A DNA stretch of 64,000 nt from Microlunatus flavus (GCF_900110855.1 NZ_FOFA01000003.1:558001-622000); one strand, 5' to 3'. Numbered from the stretch's first letter, positions 27,182 to 39,141 are shown. Made by a program: numbers and translations. The notes: generated by a model not told the origin, from the sequence alone.

Positions 27182-28048
27182 TCAGGGGTCGAGGTCGGCG
27201 CCCGACCGTTCCGCGAACAGGCCGGCCAGCCCAGCCGTGACCGCGCCCAGGCCCGTGAACGCGCGGGAGTCCCAGCGCTCGACGAGCTGGACGTCGCGCA
27301 GCGAGGAGGTCAGGAACACCTCGTCCGCGCTCAGCGCCTCCTCCAGCGTGAGGTCGCGCTCGGTGACGTCGACCCACTCGAGCAGCAGCTCGCGGGTGAT
27401 CCCCGCGAGCGACCCGGCGCTGAGCGGCGGGGTGACGACCTCGCGGCCGAAGACGCAGAAGACGTTGGTGCCGGTGCCCTCGCAGACGTCCCCGGCGGTG
27501 TTCAGGAAGATCGTCTCGCCGCAGCCGTGGGCGCGGGCGAAGGCCAGGCCGCGGACGTTCTCGCCGTACGAGGTCGACTTCACCCCGGTCAGCGCGCCGT
27601 GCTCGTTGCGGCGCCAGGGCGCGGTGACCACGTCGGTGCTCGCCGGCGGGTGGTCGGTGGCGGCGGCCGCGACCACGAGCGTGGGGACGCCGTACGCGGC
27701 CTGCGAGCCCAGCGGGCCGTCGCCGCCGGTGTAGGTGATCCGGATCTTGCCGTGCGCGAACGTCCGGTCGCCCAGGACGGCGTCGACCCCGTCCCGGATC
27801 GCGTCCCGGTCGGGCGTGGGCAGACCCATGGCCACGGCGGACCGTTCCAGCCGGTCGAGGTGGCGGCGCAGCGCGAACGGGCCCTCCGGCGTGACCTTCA
27901 GCGCCTCGAAGACGCCGTCGCCGACCACGAGCCCGTGGTCGGTGGCGCCGACCCGCGCGTCGCGGGCGTCGGCGTACAGGTGCCCGTCGATCCAGACGGT
28001 CGGCCTGGTCCCGACCTCGGTGGCGGACGCGTCCCGGTCGAGCTGCAT
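27182..28048 (-). CDS. Class IV (branched-chain/D-amino acid/ADC lyase type) aminotransferase
   Basis: 288 residues, fold-type IV PLP enzyme. The Schiff-base lysine is in TGVKSTSYGENV (near 158), and the PLP-phosphate/cofactor region includes ETIFLNTAGDVCEGTGTNVF with the conserved Glu. The N-terminal GATDHGLVVGDGVFEALKV is typical of the family. It may be an aminodeoxychorismate lyase, a branched-chain or a D-amino acid aminotransferase; motifs seen do not separate these. The ATG appears leaderless: TAGGCT ends six bases before it. It is divergent from the plus-strand tRNA cluster. Confidence 0.85.
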   Translation of the reverse strand: MQLDRDASATEVGTRPTVWIDGHLYADARDARVGATDHGLVVGDGVFEALKVTPEGPFALRRHLDRLERSAVAMGLPTPDRDAIRDGVDAVLGDRTFAHGKIRITYTGGDGPLGSQAAYGVPTLVVAAAATDHPPASTDVVTAPWRRNEHGALTGVKSTSYGENVRGLAFARAHGCGETIFLNTAGDVCEGTGTNVFCVFGREVVTPPLSAGSLAGITRELLLEWVDVTERDLTLEEALSADEVFLTSSLRDVQLVERWDSRAFTGLGAVTAGLAGLFAERSGADLDP

Positions 28049-28054
28049 CCGGCC

Positions 28055-28060
28055 AGCCTA
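28055..28060 (-). promoter_or_regulatory. -10 box of the aminotransferase (leaderless mRNA)
   Basis: TAGGCT followed by six bases and then the ATG at 28048. The spacing would put the transcription start at or next to the start codon. Confidence 0.55.
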
Positions 28061-28118
28061 GGCAGGGGGCCGGTGTGGCGGACGCCACGACGCGAGGACA
28101 CGCGCAGACGTGAGACGT

Positions 28119-28148
28119 TTGGACTCCCGCCCCGGCCTCGGCTAGTGT
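28119..28148 (+). promoter_or_regulatory. Promoter of the Gly-Cys-Val tRNA cluster
   Basis: TTGGAC at 28119-28124 and TAGTGT at 28143-28148 are separated by 18 bases, a good vegetative promoter. It lies 65 bases before the first tRNA gene and is divergent from the aminotransferase promoter. Confidence 0.65.
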
Positions 28149-28213
28149 CTTCTCTCGCGCCCCGGACGGGAAACCGGCAGGGAGAGCAGGCCGGGAGACC
28201 AGCCAGGGCGCAT

Positions 28214-28286
28214 GCGGACGTGGCTCAGTTGGTAGAGCATCACCTTGCCAAGGTGAGGGTCGCGGGTTCGAATCCCGTCGTCCGCT
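28214..28286 (+). tRNA. tRNA-Gly (anticodon GCC)
   Basis: Acceptor GCGGACG/CGTCCGC, anticodon stem TCACC/GGTGA with loop TTGCCAA giving GCC, and T arm GGGTTCGAATCCC. Discriminator T and no encoded CCA. It is the first gene of a three-tRNA transcript. Confidence 0.96.
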
Positions 28287-28331
28287 CGGAGCGAGTCTCG
28301 CCCACCCCGTTGGGGAGAAGTAGTTCCCCCT

Positions 28332-28402
28332 GGTGGAGTGGCCGAGAGGCGAGGCAACGGACTGCAAATCCGTGTACACGGGTTCAAATCCCGTCTCCAC
28401 CT
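28332..28402 (+). tRNA. tRNA-Cys (anticodon GCA)
   Basis: Acceptor GGTGGAG/CTCCACC, anticodon stem ACGGA/TCCGT with loop CTGCAAA giving GCA, and T arm GGGTTCAAATCCC. Discriminator T as expected for Cys. No encoded CCA. It ends one base before the next tRNA. Confidence 0.96.
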
Positions 28403-28403
28403 C

Positions 28404-28478
28404 GGGCGATTGGCGCAGCGGTAGCGCGCTTCCCTGACACGGAAGAGGTCACTGGTTCGATCCCAGTATCGCCCACCA
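28404..28478 (+). tRNA. tRNA-Val (anticodon GAC), CCA encoded
   Basis: Acceptor GGGCGAT/ATCGCCC, anticodon stem CTTCC/GGAAG with loop CTGACAC giving GAC, discriminator A followed by an encoded CCA. Outside the anticodon arm it is nearly identical to the Val-CAC gene at 27047-27118 on the other strand. A strong hairpin follows after two bases. Confidence 0.96.
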
Positions 28479-28480
28479 GC

Positions 28481-28516
28481 AAGAGGCACCTTCGGACAAG
28501 TCCGAGGGTGCCTCTT
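28481..28516 (+). terminator. Terminator of the tRNA cluster
   Basis: AAGAGGCACCTTCGGA and TCCGAGGGTGCCTCTT form a 16-bp stem with a single T-G wobble and a CAAG loop, followed by CCTCGT. It may work in both directions, also ending the esterase transcript from the right. Confidence 0.85.
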
Positions 28517-28593
28517 CCTCGTGGTGCCGGGCCGGACGGAGCAGGTCGACCTCGCTCAGCGAGCGACGACCAGGACCACCAACCCGAGGACGG

Positions 28594-29739
28594 CTAGCCG
28601 GCCGGCTGGAACCCCGGCACGGTGGTCCCCAGCCAGGTGAGCGCGCCCGGCAGCAGCTGGACCCAGACGCTCATCCGGTGCCCCGCGTCCTGCAGGACGG
28701 TGGCGTTGACCGCCGTGGGGCGCCGGACGTCGCGCAGGAACCGGGCCGACGTCGGGTAGGAGTCGCGGTCGGCGTGCGAGGTCTCCAGCCACATCGCGAT
28801 CGGCGGCGGGTTCCGGTGCGCGAGCGTGAGCAGGTCGTACGCGCGCCCGAGCGGGGTCCGCGGCTCGAAGGGGCGGTAGTACGGGCCGAACCACGGCGTG
28901 AAGTAGCCCGCCATGACCACCGCCGCGGAGTAGGTCCCGGGGTGCCGCATCGCGGCCATGGCCGCGCACCAGCCGCCCGCGGACAGCCCGATCGTCGCCC
29001 ACGACTGGCGGTCGGTGCGGACGGCGAAGTGGTCCACCACCCAGTTCGGCACGTCGGTGGTCAGCCACGTCTCGACCTTGGGGTTGTTCCCGCCGCCGTC
29101 GACGCACTCGGAGTCCACGCCGACGGGCACCTCGGTCTGCGGCGACACGATGATCGGCGCGACGAGCTTGCCCGCCGCGGACGCCTGGTCGACGGCCTGC
29201 CCGAGGTGGAGGACGTCGAGCCACTGGGTGGGCTGGCCAGGGTAGCCCTGGAACGTCTCCAGCACCGGGTAGCGCCGCGCCGAGGCCGGGTCGTAGCCGG
29301 GCGGGAGTCGGACGACCACGGTGCTCGTGATCCCGCTCGCCCGGCCCTTGACCGTGTACGTGAAGCGGGAGCCGGAGCCCGGGAGCGCCGGCAGCTTCCG
29401 GGGCGGCGCGACCGTGATCGAGCGGCCCGCGCGGTCGGTCAGCCGCGCCGCCGCAGCGCCGCCGGCGTCGCCGCCCTTGGTGATGCTGGCCGCCTTCGGG
29501 GCACCTCCGAAGCTGTTCGCCAGGTCGGTCCAGCTGGCGTAGAAGAGGAACTGCCGGTTCAGCAGCACGCCGGCCAGGAGCACCACCAGCACGTTGACGA
29601 GCAGGATCCCGCCCGTGCGCCCGAGGACGGTCAGCACGCCCGTGCGCGACAGCCGCGGCCAGAGCACCACGAGACCGGCGAGGACGAGCAGCGCCACCAC
29701 CCCGACCAGGACGGGGAACTCCCAGCTGATCAGGCCCAT
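28594..29739 (-). CDS. Membrane-anchored esterase of the antigen 85/esterase D-like alpha/beta hydrolase family
   Basis: 381 residues. Two N-terminal membrane helices (about 5-27 and 40-62) lead to an extracytoplasmic alpha/beta hydrolase domain. The nucleophile is in GLSAGGWC (near 254), an acidic residue in SHADRDSYP (near 326) and His in DAGHRMSVW (near 358). The fold resembles mycolyltransferase-like esterases, but no mycolate genes are nearby, so a general cell-surface esterase is the safer reading. GAAGGAG lies 11 bases before the ATG. It is divergent from the epimerase gene. Confidence 0.85.
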   Translation of the reverse strand: MGLISWEFPVLVGVVALLVLAGLVVLWPRLSRTGVLTVLGRTGGILLVNVLVVLLAGVLLNRQFLFYASWTDLANSFGGAPKAASITKGGDAGGAAAARLTDRAGRSITVAPPRKLPALPGSGSRFTYTVKGRASGITSTVVVRLPPGYDPASARRYPVLETFQGYPGQPTQWLDVLHLGQAVDQASAAGKLVAPIIVSPQTEVPVGVDSECVDGGGNNPKVETWLTTDVPNWVVDHFAVRTDRQSWATIGLSAGGWCAAMAAMRHPGTYSAAVVMAGYFTPWFGPYYRPFEPRTPLGRAYDLLTLAHRNPPPIAMWLETSHADRDSYPTSARFLRDVRRPTAVNATVLQDAGHRMSVWVQLLPGALTWLGTTVPGFQPAG

Positions 29740-29902
29740 CGACCGCTCACTCCTTCGCCGCCCGGACCTGCCCGTTCAGGTTCCATCCCGGCAACGCGAG
29801 GCCAGGCCCGACGGGTGCCCGGGCGGCTCCGGACACGCACAGGTTGCGCACAGCGCGGTCGCCGCACCACGCACGCCCCTCGGTGTGCCAGGCTCCGTGA
29901 TC

Positions 29903-30760
29903 ATGAGAGTCGTCGTGACCGGAGGCAACGGACGAGCAGGGCGCTGGGTGGTGCGCGACCTGGCGGAGGCGGGCCACGAGGTCGTGAACGTCGACCTCGC
30001 GCCCGCGCCGCAGCACGACCTGCCCGGTGAGTTCTGCGCCGTGGACCTGACCGACGCCGGGCAGGTGTACGACGCGCTCGCGCAGTTCCGGCCCGACGGC
30101 GTCGCGCACCTGGCGGCCAACCCCTCTCCCAGCGGCCACGCGCGGGTCGGGGTGTTCGACAACAACGTGCTCAGCGCGCACAACGTGCTGCAGGCCGCCG
30201 GCGACCTCGGGGTCGCCCGGGTCGTCTACGCCTCCAGCGAGATGGCCACCGGCCTGCTCACCGACGGCGTCGTGCCCGACCGGATCCCCTTCGACGAGTC
30301 CGAGCGCCGCCCCTCGCCGAACGCGTACGCGCTGAGCAAGTACATCAGCGAGGTCGTCGCCGACTCGGTCGCGCTGGCCAGCCCCTCGACGGCCTGGGTC
30401 GGGCTGCGCATCAACAACGTGATCGACCCCGACGGCTACGCACGGTTCCGGGACGAGTGGGCGGACCCGAGCCTGAGCAGCGCGAACTTCTGGAGCTACA
30501 TCGACGCGCGCGACGTCGGCACCGCCTACCGCGCGGCGCTCGAGGGCACCAGCACCGGCCACGAGGTCTGCCTCATCGCGGCGGCCGACACCCGCGCGGT
30601 GCGCGGGCTGCGCGAGCTGATGGCCGAGCACTACGCCGGCTACGACCGCGTGGCGCCCGACCACGACGACCACCGCTCCGCCTTCGACTGCACCAAGATG
30701 CGCGCGCTGTTCGGCTGGACGCCGAGCCACTCCTGGCGCGACGTCCTCGACGCGGGCTGA
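29903..30760 (+). CDS. NAD-dependent epimerase/dehydratase (extended SDR)
   Basis: 285 residues. The Rossmann motif is VVTGGNGRAGRWV (7-19) and the catalytic YALSK is near residue 146, with a Ser-Ser upstream (VYASSEM). C-terminal FWSYIDARDVGTAYRAAL matches substrate-domain features of nucleotide-sugar epimerases. The sugar substrate is not determinable. The ATG at 29903 has no strong ribosome site; a GTG two codons upstream is possible, and CAGGCT at 29889-29894 could be a -10 element. It converges with the SNF2 helicase, 15 bases away. Confidence 0.85.
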   Translation: MRVVVTGGNGRAGRWVVRDLAEAGHEVVNVDLAPAPQHDLPGEFCAVDLTDAGQVYDALAQFRPDGVAHLAANPSPSGHARVGVFDNNVLSAHNVLQAAGDLGVARVVYASSEMATGLLTDGVVPDRIPFDESERRPSPNAYALSKYISEVVADSVALASPSTAWVGLRINNVIDPDGYARFRDEWADPSLSSANFWSYIDARDVGTAYRAALEGTSTGHEVCLIAAADTRAVRGLRELMAEHYAGYDRVAPDHDDHRSAFDCTKMRALFGWTPSHSWRDVLDAG

Positions 30761-30775
30761 GCGACCGGCCCTCCC

Positions 30776-34267
<3,492 letters not shown>

Positions 34268-34273
34268 GCCGAC

Positions 34274-34279
34274 AACCTA
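34274..34279 (-). promoter_or_regulatory. -10 box of the helicase gene (leaderless mRNA)
   Basis: TAGGTT on the minus strand, six bases before the GTG at 34267; no ribosome site precedes the start codon. Confidence 0.5.
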
Positions 34280-34312
34280 GGCGAGCCCTCCGACAGAACC
34301 CTCCGGCAGAGC

Positions 34313-35440
34313 TCAGCGGGTCGCGTGCCCCGCGAGCAGCCGCTCCCGCACGAAGCGGCCCACGCGCCGGGTGGCGTGACCGTCGTCGAGGACGCAGTAC
34401 GTCGTGCGGAACGTCGCGTAGCGCTTCGCGAAGCGGGCGCGGACCCCGGGCAGGTCCCGCAGGGCCGCGGTCAGCGACTCCTGCGTGGCCACCACCGGCC
34501 CGGGCGCCACCGGCTCGAGGTCGAAGTAGAAGCCGCGGTCCACGTCGCGGTAGGTCGGCAGGTCGTAGGCGTAGAACACCAGCGGCTTGCCGGTCACGGC
34601 GAAGTCGAACATCGACGACGAGTAGTCGGTGACGAGGACGTCGGCCGCGGCGTAGAGCTCGGCGATGTCGGGGTGACGCGACACGTCGACGACGCCGGGG
34701 ACGTCGAACGGGGCCAGCCTCTCGGTCATGAAGTAGTGGACGCGGGTGAGCAGGCGGACGCCGGGCCCGAGGTCGGCGGCCAGCTTCGGGAGGTCGAGCG
34801 ACAGCTCCAGGGGCGGCGCGGACGGGTCGGCGAAGAACCGGTCGCGGAACGTGGGCGCGTAGAGCACGACCGTCTCGTCGTCGGCCAGCCCGAGCAGCGA
34901 GCGGGTGCGGGCCCGGACCTCGTCCACGCGCGGCGGCTGGAGCACGTCGTTGCGCGGGTAGCCCAGCTCGAGCACGTCCCCCTCCCAGCGGAACGCGCTG
35001 CGCAGCCGCGGCGTGCTCGCCGGGCTCGGCGACAGCAGGTGGTCCCAGCGCGCGATGTCCAGGTCGAGCCAGTCCAGCCGCCCGGGCGGCGCCCAGCGCA
35101 CGTCGCGGTGCACCGTCTTGAGCGGCGTGCCGTGCCACAGCTGGAGGTACGTCGCGCCGGCGCGCTTGCGCCACTCGATCTCGAGGTGGGTGTTGGCCAG
35201 CACGAGGTCGGCCTGCTCCAACGCCTCCACCGCCTCCGCGGAGGCGTACGGGACCGTCGTCACGTCGGCGGGGAAGGAGTCGGCGTGCGCCGGGTCGGCC
35301 AGCCAGACGTGGTGCGCCGGCACCTTCTCCCGCAGCCAGCGGTGGAGCGCGCGGGGGCTGTCGCTGAAGCGGCCGGCGAAGGAGTCGTAGACGATCGTGG
35401 GTCGGTCGGCGGACCCGGGCTCCGTGCTTCGCGTGCTCAT
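34313..35440 (-). CDS. CDP-glycerol glycerophosphotransferase family protein (TagB/TagF-like)
   Basis: A 375-residue GT-B-like protein. It has YLQLWHGTPLKTVHRDVRW near residue 105, LELGYPRNDVL, YAPTFRDRFF, and the C-terminal VTDYSSSMFDFAVTGKPLVF, all hallmarks of teichoic-acid glycerophosphotransferases. It should transfer glycerol phosphate (or a related polyol phosphate) from a CDP donor to a wall or capsule acceptor at the inner membrane face. No other teichoic acid gene is nearby. The ATG at 35440 follows a CATACT box with only a ten-base leader. Divergent from the lycopene-cyclase-like gene. Confidence 0.88.
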   Translation of the reverse strand: MSTRSTEPGSADRPTIVYDSFAGRFSDSPRALHRWLREKVPAHHVWLADPAHADSFPADVTTVPYASAEAVEALEQADLVLANTHLEIEWRKRAGATYLQLWHGTPLKTVHRDVRWAPPGRLDWLDLDIARWDHLLSPSPASTPRLRSAFRWEGDVLELGYPRNDVLQPPRVDEVRARTRSLLGLADDETVVLYAPTFRDRFFADPSAPPLELSLDLPKLAADLGPGVRLLTRVHYFMTERLAPFDVPGVVDVSRHPDIAELYAAADVLVTDYSSSMFDFAVTGKPLVFYAYDLPTYRDVDRGFYFDLEPVAPGPVVATQESLTAALRDLPGVRARFAKRYATFRTTYCVLDDGHATRRVGRFVRERLLAGHATR

Positions 35441-35559
35441 GGGACGAGAAAGTATGCCTCCCGACCCAGGTCGCGCACCTTCAAGCGGTTGCACCCCTGA
35501 GGGCCTACGCATGCACCCGCTCAGCACGCCCTCCGGACGACGGCTGGCACACTCGGCCC

Positions 35560-36723
35560 GTGGCGACCACCCGCAGGCCGGTCGTCGTGCTCGGCCTCGG
35601 TCCCGCGGGCCGGGCCGCCGCGCACCGGCTGGCGGCCACCGGGGTCGACGTCGTCGCGGTCGACCCGCACCCCGCACGCCGCTGGACGCCGACGTACGCG
35701 GCGTGGGCCGACGAGCTGCCCGGCTGGCTGCCCGACGCCGTCGTGGCCACCCGGACGCCGGGCCCGCGTGCCTGGGCCGGCGGCGAGCACCGCGTGGACC
35801 GGACCTACGTCGTCCTGGACACACCCGCGCTGCAGGACGCGCTCGACCTCGAGGGCGTCGCGGTGGTGCCGGGCACCGTGGTCGACGCCGACGCCCACCG
35901 CGTCGGCCTGGCCGACGGCACCGTGCTCGAGGCCGACCTCGTGCTCGACGCCCGCGGCTCCCGCCCGCAGGAGGGCCGGGCGGCGCAGACCGCGTACGGC
36001 GTCGTCGTGGAGACCGGCCGGGCCGCGCCGGCCGGGGGGCCGTGGTTCATGGACTGGCGCGACGACTGGCGCGAGCCGGGCGACACGGAACCCGGCGCTC
36101 CCCCGTCTTTCCTCTACGCCGTCCCGCTCGACGACCGCACGACGCTGCTGGAGGAGACCTGCCTCGTGGGCCGCCCCGCGCTCGGGCTCGACGAGCTCCG
36201 CCGGCGCCTTGAGCGCCGCCTGGCCGCCCGGGGCGTCGTCCTGCGCGGCGACGAGCGCGTCGAACGGGTGCGCTTCAGCGTCGAGCCCGACCCGGACGTC
36301 CCACCGCCCGGGCGTCGGCGCGACGGCAACCGGCCGGTCGCTCTCGGCGCACGGGCCGGGCTCATGCACCCCGCGACCGGCTACAGCGTCGCCCTCGCGC
36401 TGCGCGTCGCCGAGGACCTCGCCCAGGCCGTCGCCTCCGGCCGCGACGTCTGGTCGGTGCTCTGGTCGCCGCGGGCCCGTCAGGTGCAGCGGCTGCGGGC
36501 CACCGGGCTCACCACGCTGCTGCGGCTGCCGCCGGACGGCGTCGAGCGCTTCTTCGCCGCCTTCTTCGCCCTGCCGGCCGCCCGGCAGCGCGCGTACCTG
36601 TCGGACCGCACCGACCCGGCGGGCACCCTGAGCGCGATGGCGCAGATGGCCCGGACGCTCCCGGCCCCCCTCACCGCAGTGGCGGTCACCTCCTCCCTGC
36701 CACGATGGGCGCGGCGGTCCTGA
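35560..36723 (+). CDS. Lycopene cyclase-like FAD-dependent protein
   Basis: 387 residues of the CrtY/CrtL type. The FAD-binding VVVLGLGPAGRAAAHRL is at residues 8-24, then TPTYAAWADELPGW, the FMDWR segment near 165, FLYAVPL with LLEETCLV near 190-205, and GLMHPATGYSVALAL near 270. The C-terminal RAYLSDR also fits. The known reaction is cyclisation of lycopene ends to beta-rings with reduced flavin. No phytoene synthase or desaturase gene is nearby, so the substrate is open. The GTG is probably leaderless (CACACT box six bases upstream). Its 3' end reaches close to the first SDR gene. Confidence 0.82.
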   Translation: MATTRRPVVVLGLGPAGRAAAHRLAATGVDVVAVDPHPARRWTPTYAAWADELPGWLPDAVVATRTPGPRAWAGGEHRVDRTYVVLDTPALQDALDLEGVAVVPGTVVDADAHRVGLADGTVLEADLVLDARGSRPQEGRAAQTAYGVVVETGRAAPAGGPWFMDWRDDWREPGDTEPGAPPSFLYAVPLDDRTTLLEETCLVGRPALGLDELRRRLERRLAARGVVLRGDERVERVRFSVEPDPDVPPPGRRRDGNRPVALGARAGLMHPATGYSVALALRVAEDLAQAVASGRDVWSVLWSPRARQVQRLRATGLTTLLRLPPDGVERFFAAFFALPAARQRAYLSDRTDPAGTLSAMAQMARTLPAPLTAVAVTSSLPRWARRS

Positions 36724-36758
36724 ACAAACGGCGACCGCCTCGAGCGAAGGAGCCGAGG

Positions 36759-37550
36759 GTGGAGCTGGACCTGAGCGGGCGCGTCGTGGTCGTCACGGGC
36801 GCGGGGCGCGGCATCGGACGGGTGATCGCGGAGACGTTCGTGCGCGAGCGCGCCGTGGTCGTGGGCGTGGACCTGGCGGCCGACTCCCTGGCCTGGCTCG
36901 ACGAGGCGCGCGCCGCCGCCGGGGTGGACGGGGCGTCGATGCCCTGCGACGTCACCGACGGGCCCGGCACCACGGCCCTGGTCCAGGAGGTGGTGGAGCG
37001 CTTCGGCCGCGTCGACGTGCTCGTCAACAACGCCGGCGTCATCCTCGAGGGCCGCATCGAGGACCTGTCCGACGAGGACTGGGACCGCTGCTTCGCGGTC
37101 AACGTGGGCGGCACGTTCAAGATGTGCCGCGCCGTCGCCGGGCCCATGAAGGCGCAGCGCTCGGGCCGCATCGTCAACGCGGCGTCGTTCGCCGCGATCG
37201 TCCCCGCGATCGGCGCCGGCGCGTACGCCGCCACCAAGTCCGCCGTCGTCCAGCTGACCCGCGCTCTGGCCGGCGAGCTCGGGCCGTGGGACGTGACCGT
37301 GAACTGCTACGCGCCGGGCATGGTCCCGACGGCCATGAACGGCTTCGCCGACATGCCGGAAGCGGCGCAGGAGCGCCTGCTCGACACCCTGACGCTGCGT
37401 CGGTGGGGCGACCCGCAGGAGGTGGCCGACGCCGTGCTGTTCCTGGCCAGCGACGCCGCGCGCTACGTGACGGGCACGCTGCTCGACGTCAGCGGCGGCA
37501 AGCTCGCGACCCAGCTGCCGCAGCGCGCGTACGAGCAGGCGCGCGCGTGA
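36759..37550 (+). CDS. Short-chain dehydrogenase/reductase (first of pair)
   Basis: A 263-residue classical SDR. NAD(P)-binding TGAGRGIG is at 14-21, then NNAGVI near 90, the catalytic Ser in NAASFAA, YAATK near 160, and a C-terminal VTGTLLDVSGGK. Closest in style to 3-oxoacyl-ACP reductase or glucose 1-dehydrogenase types; the substrate is not inferable. The GTG at 36759 follows AAGGAG at good spacing, so the longer frame upstream is not used. The stop overlaps the next SDR start by GTGA. The upstream neighbour, the cyclase, ends 35 bases earlier. Confidence 0.87.
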   Translation: MELDLSGRVVVVTGAGRGIGRVIAETFVRERAVVVGVDLAADSLAWLDEARAAAGVDGASMPCDVTDGPGTTALVQEVVERFGRVDVLVNNAGVILEGRIEDLSDEDWDRCFAVNVGGTFKMCRAVAGPMKAQRSGRIVNAASFAAIVPAIGAGAYAATKSAVVQLTRALAGELGPWDVTVNCYAPGMVPTAMNGFADMPEAAQERLLDTLTLRRWGDPQEVADAVLFLASDAARYVTGTLLDVSGGKLATQLPQRAYEQARA

Positions 37551-38278
37551 GCGGCCGCGTCGTCTGGGTCACCGGGGCCGGCAGCGGCATGGGACGGGCG
37601 GCCGCCGTCGCCGCCGCCCGGACCGGGCGCCGGGTCGCGCTGTCCGGCCGCCGCCGCGAGGCGCTGGAGGAGACCGCGTCGCTCGCCGCCGAGGCGGGCC
37701 GCGACGCCGGGGGCGAGACGCTCGTCGTGCCGCTCGACGTGGCCGACGCGGGCGCGGTGCCCGGTGCGGCGGCGCTCGTGCGCGAGCGCTGGGGCCGGGT
37801 CGACGACCTCGTGCTGGCCGCCGGGCTGAACCAGCCGCGGCGGGCGTGGGCCGACCAGGACCTCGCGGGCTTCTCCGACGTCGTCACGACCAACCTCACG
37901 GGGGTCGTCGCCGTGGTCGACGCGGCGCTGCCCGACCTGCGGGCCTCCGGCGGCCAGGTGGTCGTCGTGTCGTCGTACTCGGGCTGGCGCTTCTCCCCCG
38001 GCGCCGGCGTCGCCTACTCCTCGAGCAAGACGGCGCTGACCATGGTCTGCCAGACCCTCAACGCGCAGGAGGCCCGCCACGGCGTGCGTGCCTGCCACCT
38101 GTGCCCGGGCGACGTGGACACCGACTTCCTCGGCTTCCGACCGCAGGTGCCCGACGAGGCGGCCCGCGCGGTGATGCTGACGCCCGACGACGTGGCCCGC
38201 ACCGTGCTCTTCGTGCTCGACTCCCCCGCGCACGTCCGCATCGACGAGCTCGTGGTCAGCCCCGTCTCGCAGACCTGA
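37547..38278 (+). CDS. Short-chain dehydrogenase/reductase (second of pair)
   Basis: A 243-residue classical SDR: WVTGAGSGMGRAAAVAAA at the start, cofactor-specificity region GRRREALEE (Arg suggests NADP), AAGLNQP in place of the usual NNAG, the catalytic Ser in VSSYSG, and YSSSK near 162. The C-terminal half carries LCPGDVDTDFLG. It is translationally coupled to the previous SDR (GTGA overlap), so both probably act on one pathway, possibly on a product of the cyclase-like enzyme. A hairpin ends the transcript. Confidence 0.87.
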   Translation: MSGRVVWVTGAGSGMGRAAAVAAARTGRRVALSGRRREALEETASLAAEAGRDAGGETLVVPLDVADAGAVPGAAALVRERWGRVDDLVLAAGLNQPRRAWADQDLAGFSDVVTTNLTGVVAVVDAALPDLRASGGQVVVVSSYSGWRFSPGAGVAYSSSKTALTMVCQTLNAQEARHGVRACHLCPGDVDTDFLGFRPQVPDEAARAVMLTPDDVARTVLFVLDSPAHVRIDELVVSPVSQT

Positions 38279-38279
38279 T

Positions 38280-38304
38280 CCCCGTCTCGCAAGCCCGAGC
38301 GGGG
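38280..38304 (+). terminator. Terminator-like hairpin after the SDR pair
   Basis: CCCCG pairs with CGGGG and CTCG with CGAG, with one bulged T and a six-base loop CAAGCC. It begins two bases past the stop codon. There is no T tract. Confidence 0.5.
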
Positions 38305-38317
38305 TGCGCCGGGACCG

Positions 38318-38323
38318 TAACCT
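38318..38323 (+). promoter_or_regulatory. -10 box of the PIG-L gene (leaderless mRNA)
   Basis: TAACCT followed by exactly six bases and the GTG at 38330, with no ribosome site. This decides for 38330 over the GTG at 38324. Confidence 0.6.
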
Positions 38324-38329
38324 GTGCGC

Positions 38330-39121
38330 GTGACCGAGCAGGGCGGGACCCGACCGCCGCAGCAGACCACCGGCGGCAGCCCCTTCGGCTGGGCGGAGCC
38401 CCTGCCCGACGCCGAGGTGGAGCGGGCCCTCGTGGTCGCCGCGCACCCCGACGATGCCGACTTCGGTGCGGCCGGGACCGTCGCGGGCTGGGTCGCGGCG
38501 GGCATCGAGGTGACCCTGCTGCTCTGCACCCGCGGCGACCAGGGCGGGTTCGACGACACGCCCCGTGACGAGATGCCGCTGCTGCGCGAGCGGGAGCAGC
38601 GTGCCGCCTCCGCCGCGGTCGGCGTCACCGACGTGCGCTTCCTCGACGGGTTCAACGACGGCTGGCTGGAGCCCACCTGGGACCTGCAGCGCGAGATCGT
38701 CCGGGTGCTGCGCGACGTCCGCCCGCAGCGGGTGCTGTGCCAGTCGCCGGTCCGGATGCTCCAGCGCCTGCAGGCGTCGCACCCCGACCACCTGGCCGCC
38801 GGCGAGGCCACCGTCCGGGCCGTCTACCCCGCCTCGGAGAACCGGTTCGCGTGGCCGGAGCTGGTGCTCGAGGAGGGCCTCGAGCCGTGGAAGGTCGTCG
38901 AGCTGTGGCTGATGGCCCACCCCGACAGCCCGCACACCGTCGACATCACCGACCGGTTCGACCGCAAGGTCGCGGCGCTGCAGGCCCACGCCTCGCAGAC
39001 CGCGCACCTCGGCGACGGCCTGGAGGGGATGCTCCGCGGGTGGAACGCCGCCAACGCCGAGCGCGCCGGCCTGCCCGAGGGGCACCTGGCCGAGGTGTTC
39101 GCGGTTTCGCGCATCAACTGA
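38330..39121 (+). CDS. PIG-L family deacetylase (LmbE-like)
   Basis: A 263-residue zinc-dependent N-acetylglucosaminyl-deacetylase family protein. The metal motif AHPDD is near residue 40 and the second His motif SHPDH near 150, with LLCTRGDQGG between them. Relatives include mycothiol-pathway MshB and Mca, but the substrate here cannot be assigned. The GTG at 38330 is preceded by a TAACCT box six bases upstream and no ribosome site, so the message is probably leaderless. It is followed closely by the DUF5872-like gene, which has its own box. Confidence 0.88.
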   Translation: MTEQGGTRPPQQTTGGSPFGWAEPLPDAEVERALVVAAHPDDADFGAAGTVAGWVAAGIEVTLLLCTRGDQGGFDDTPRDEMPLLREREQRAASAAVGVTDVRFLDGFNDGWLEPTWDLQREIVRVLRDVRPQRVLCQSPVRMLQRLQASHPDHLAAGEATVRAVYPASENRFAWPELVLEEGLEPWKVVELWLMAHPDSPHTVDITDRFDRKVAALQAHASQTAHLGDGLEGMLRGWNAANAERAGLPEGHLAEVFAVSRIN

Positions 39122-39135
39122 GGGCCGCGCTCGCC

Positions 39136-39141
39136 TAGCGT
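39136..39141 (+). promoter_or_regulatory. -10 box of the DUF5872-like gene (leaderless mRNA)
   Basis: TAGCGT six bases before the ATG at 39148; no ribosome site. Confidence 0.55.

Noticed and set aside
28594-29739. Mycolyltransferase (antigen 85)
   Set aside because: The fold and GLSAGG motif fit, but the N-terminal membrane anchor and absence of mycolate genes do not support it.
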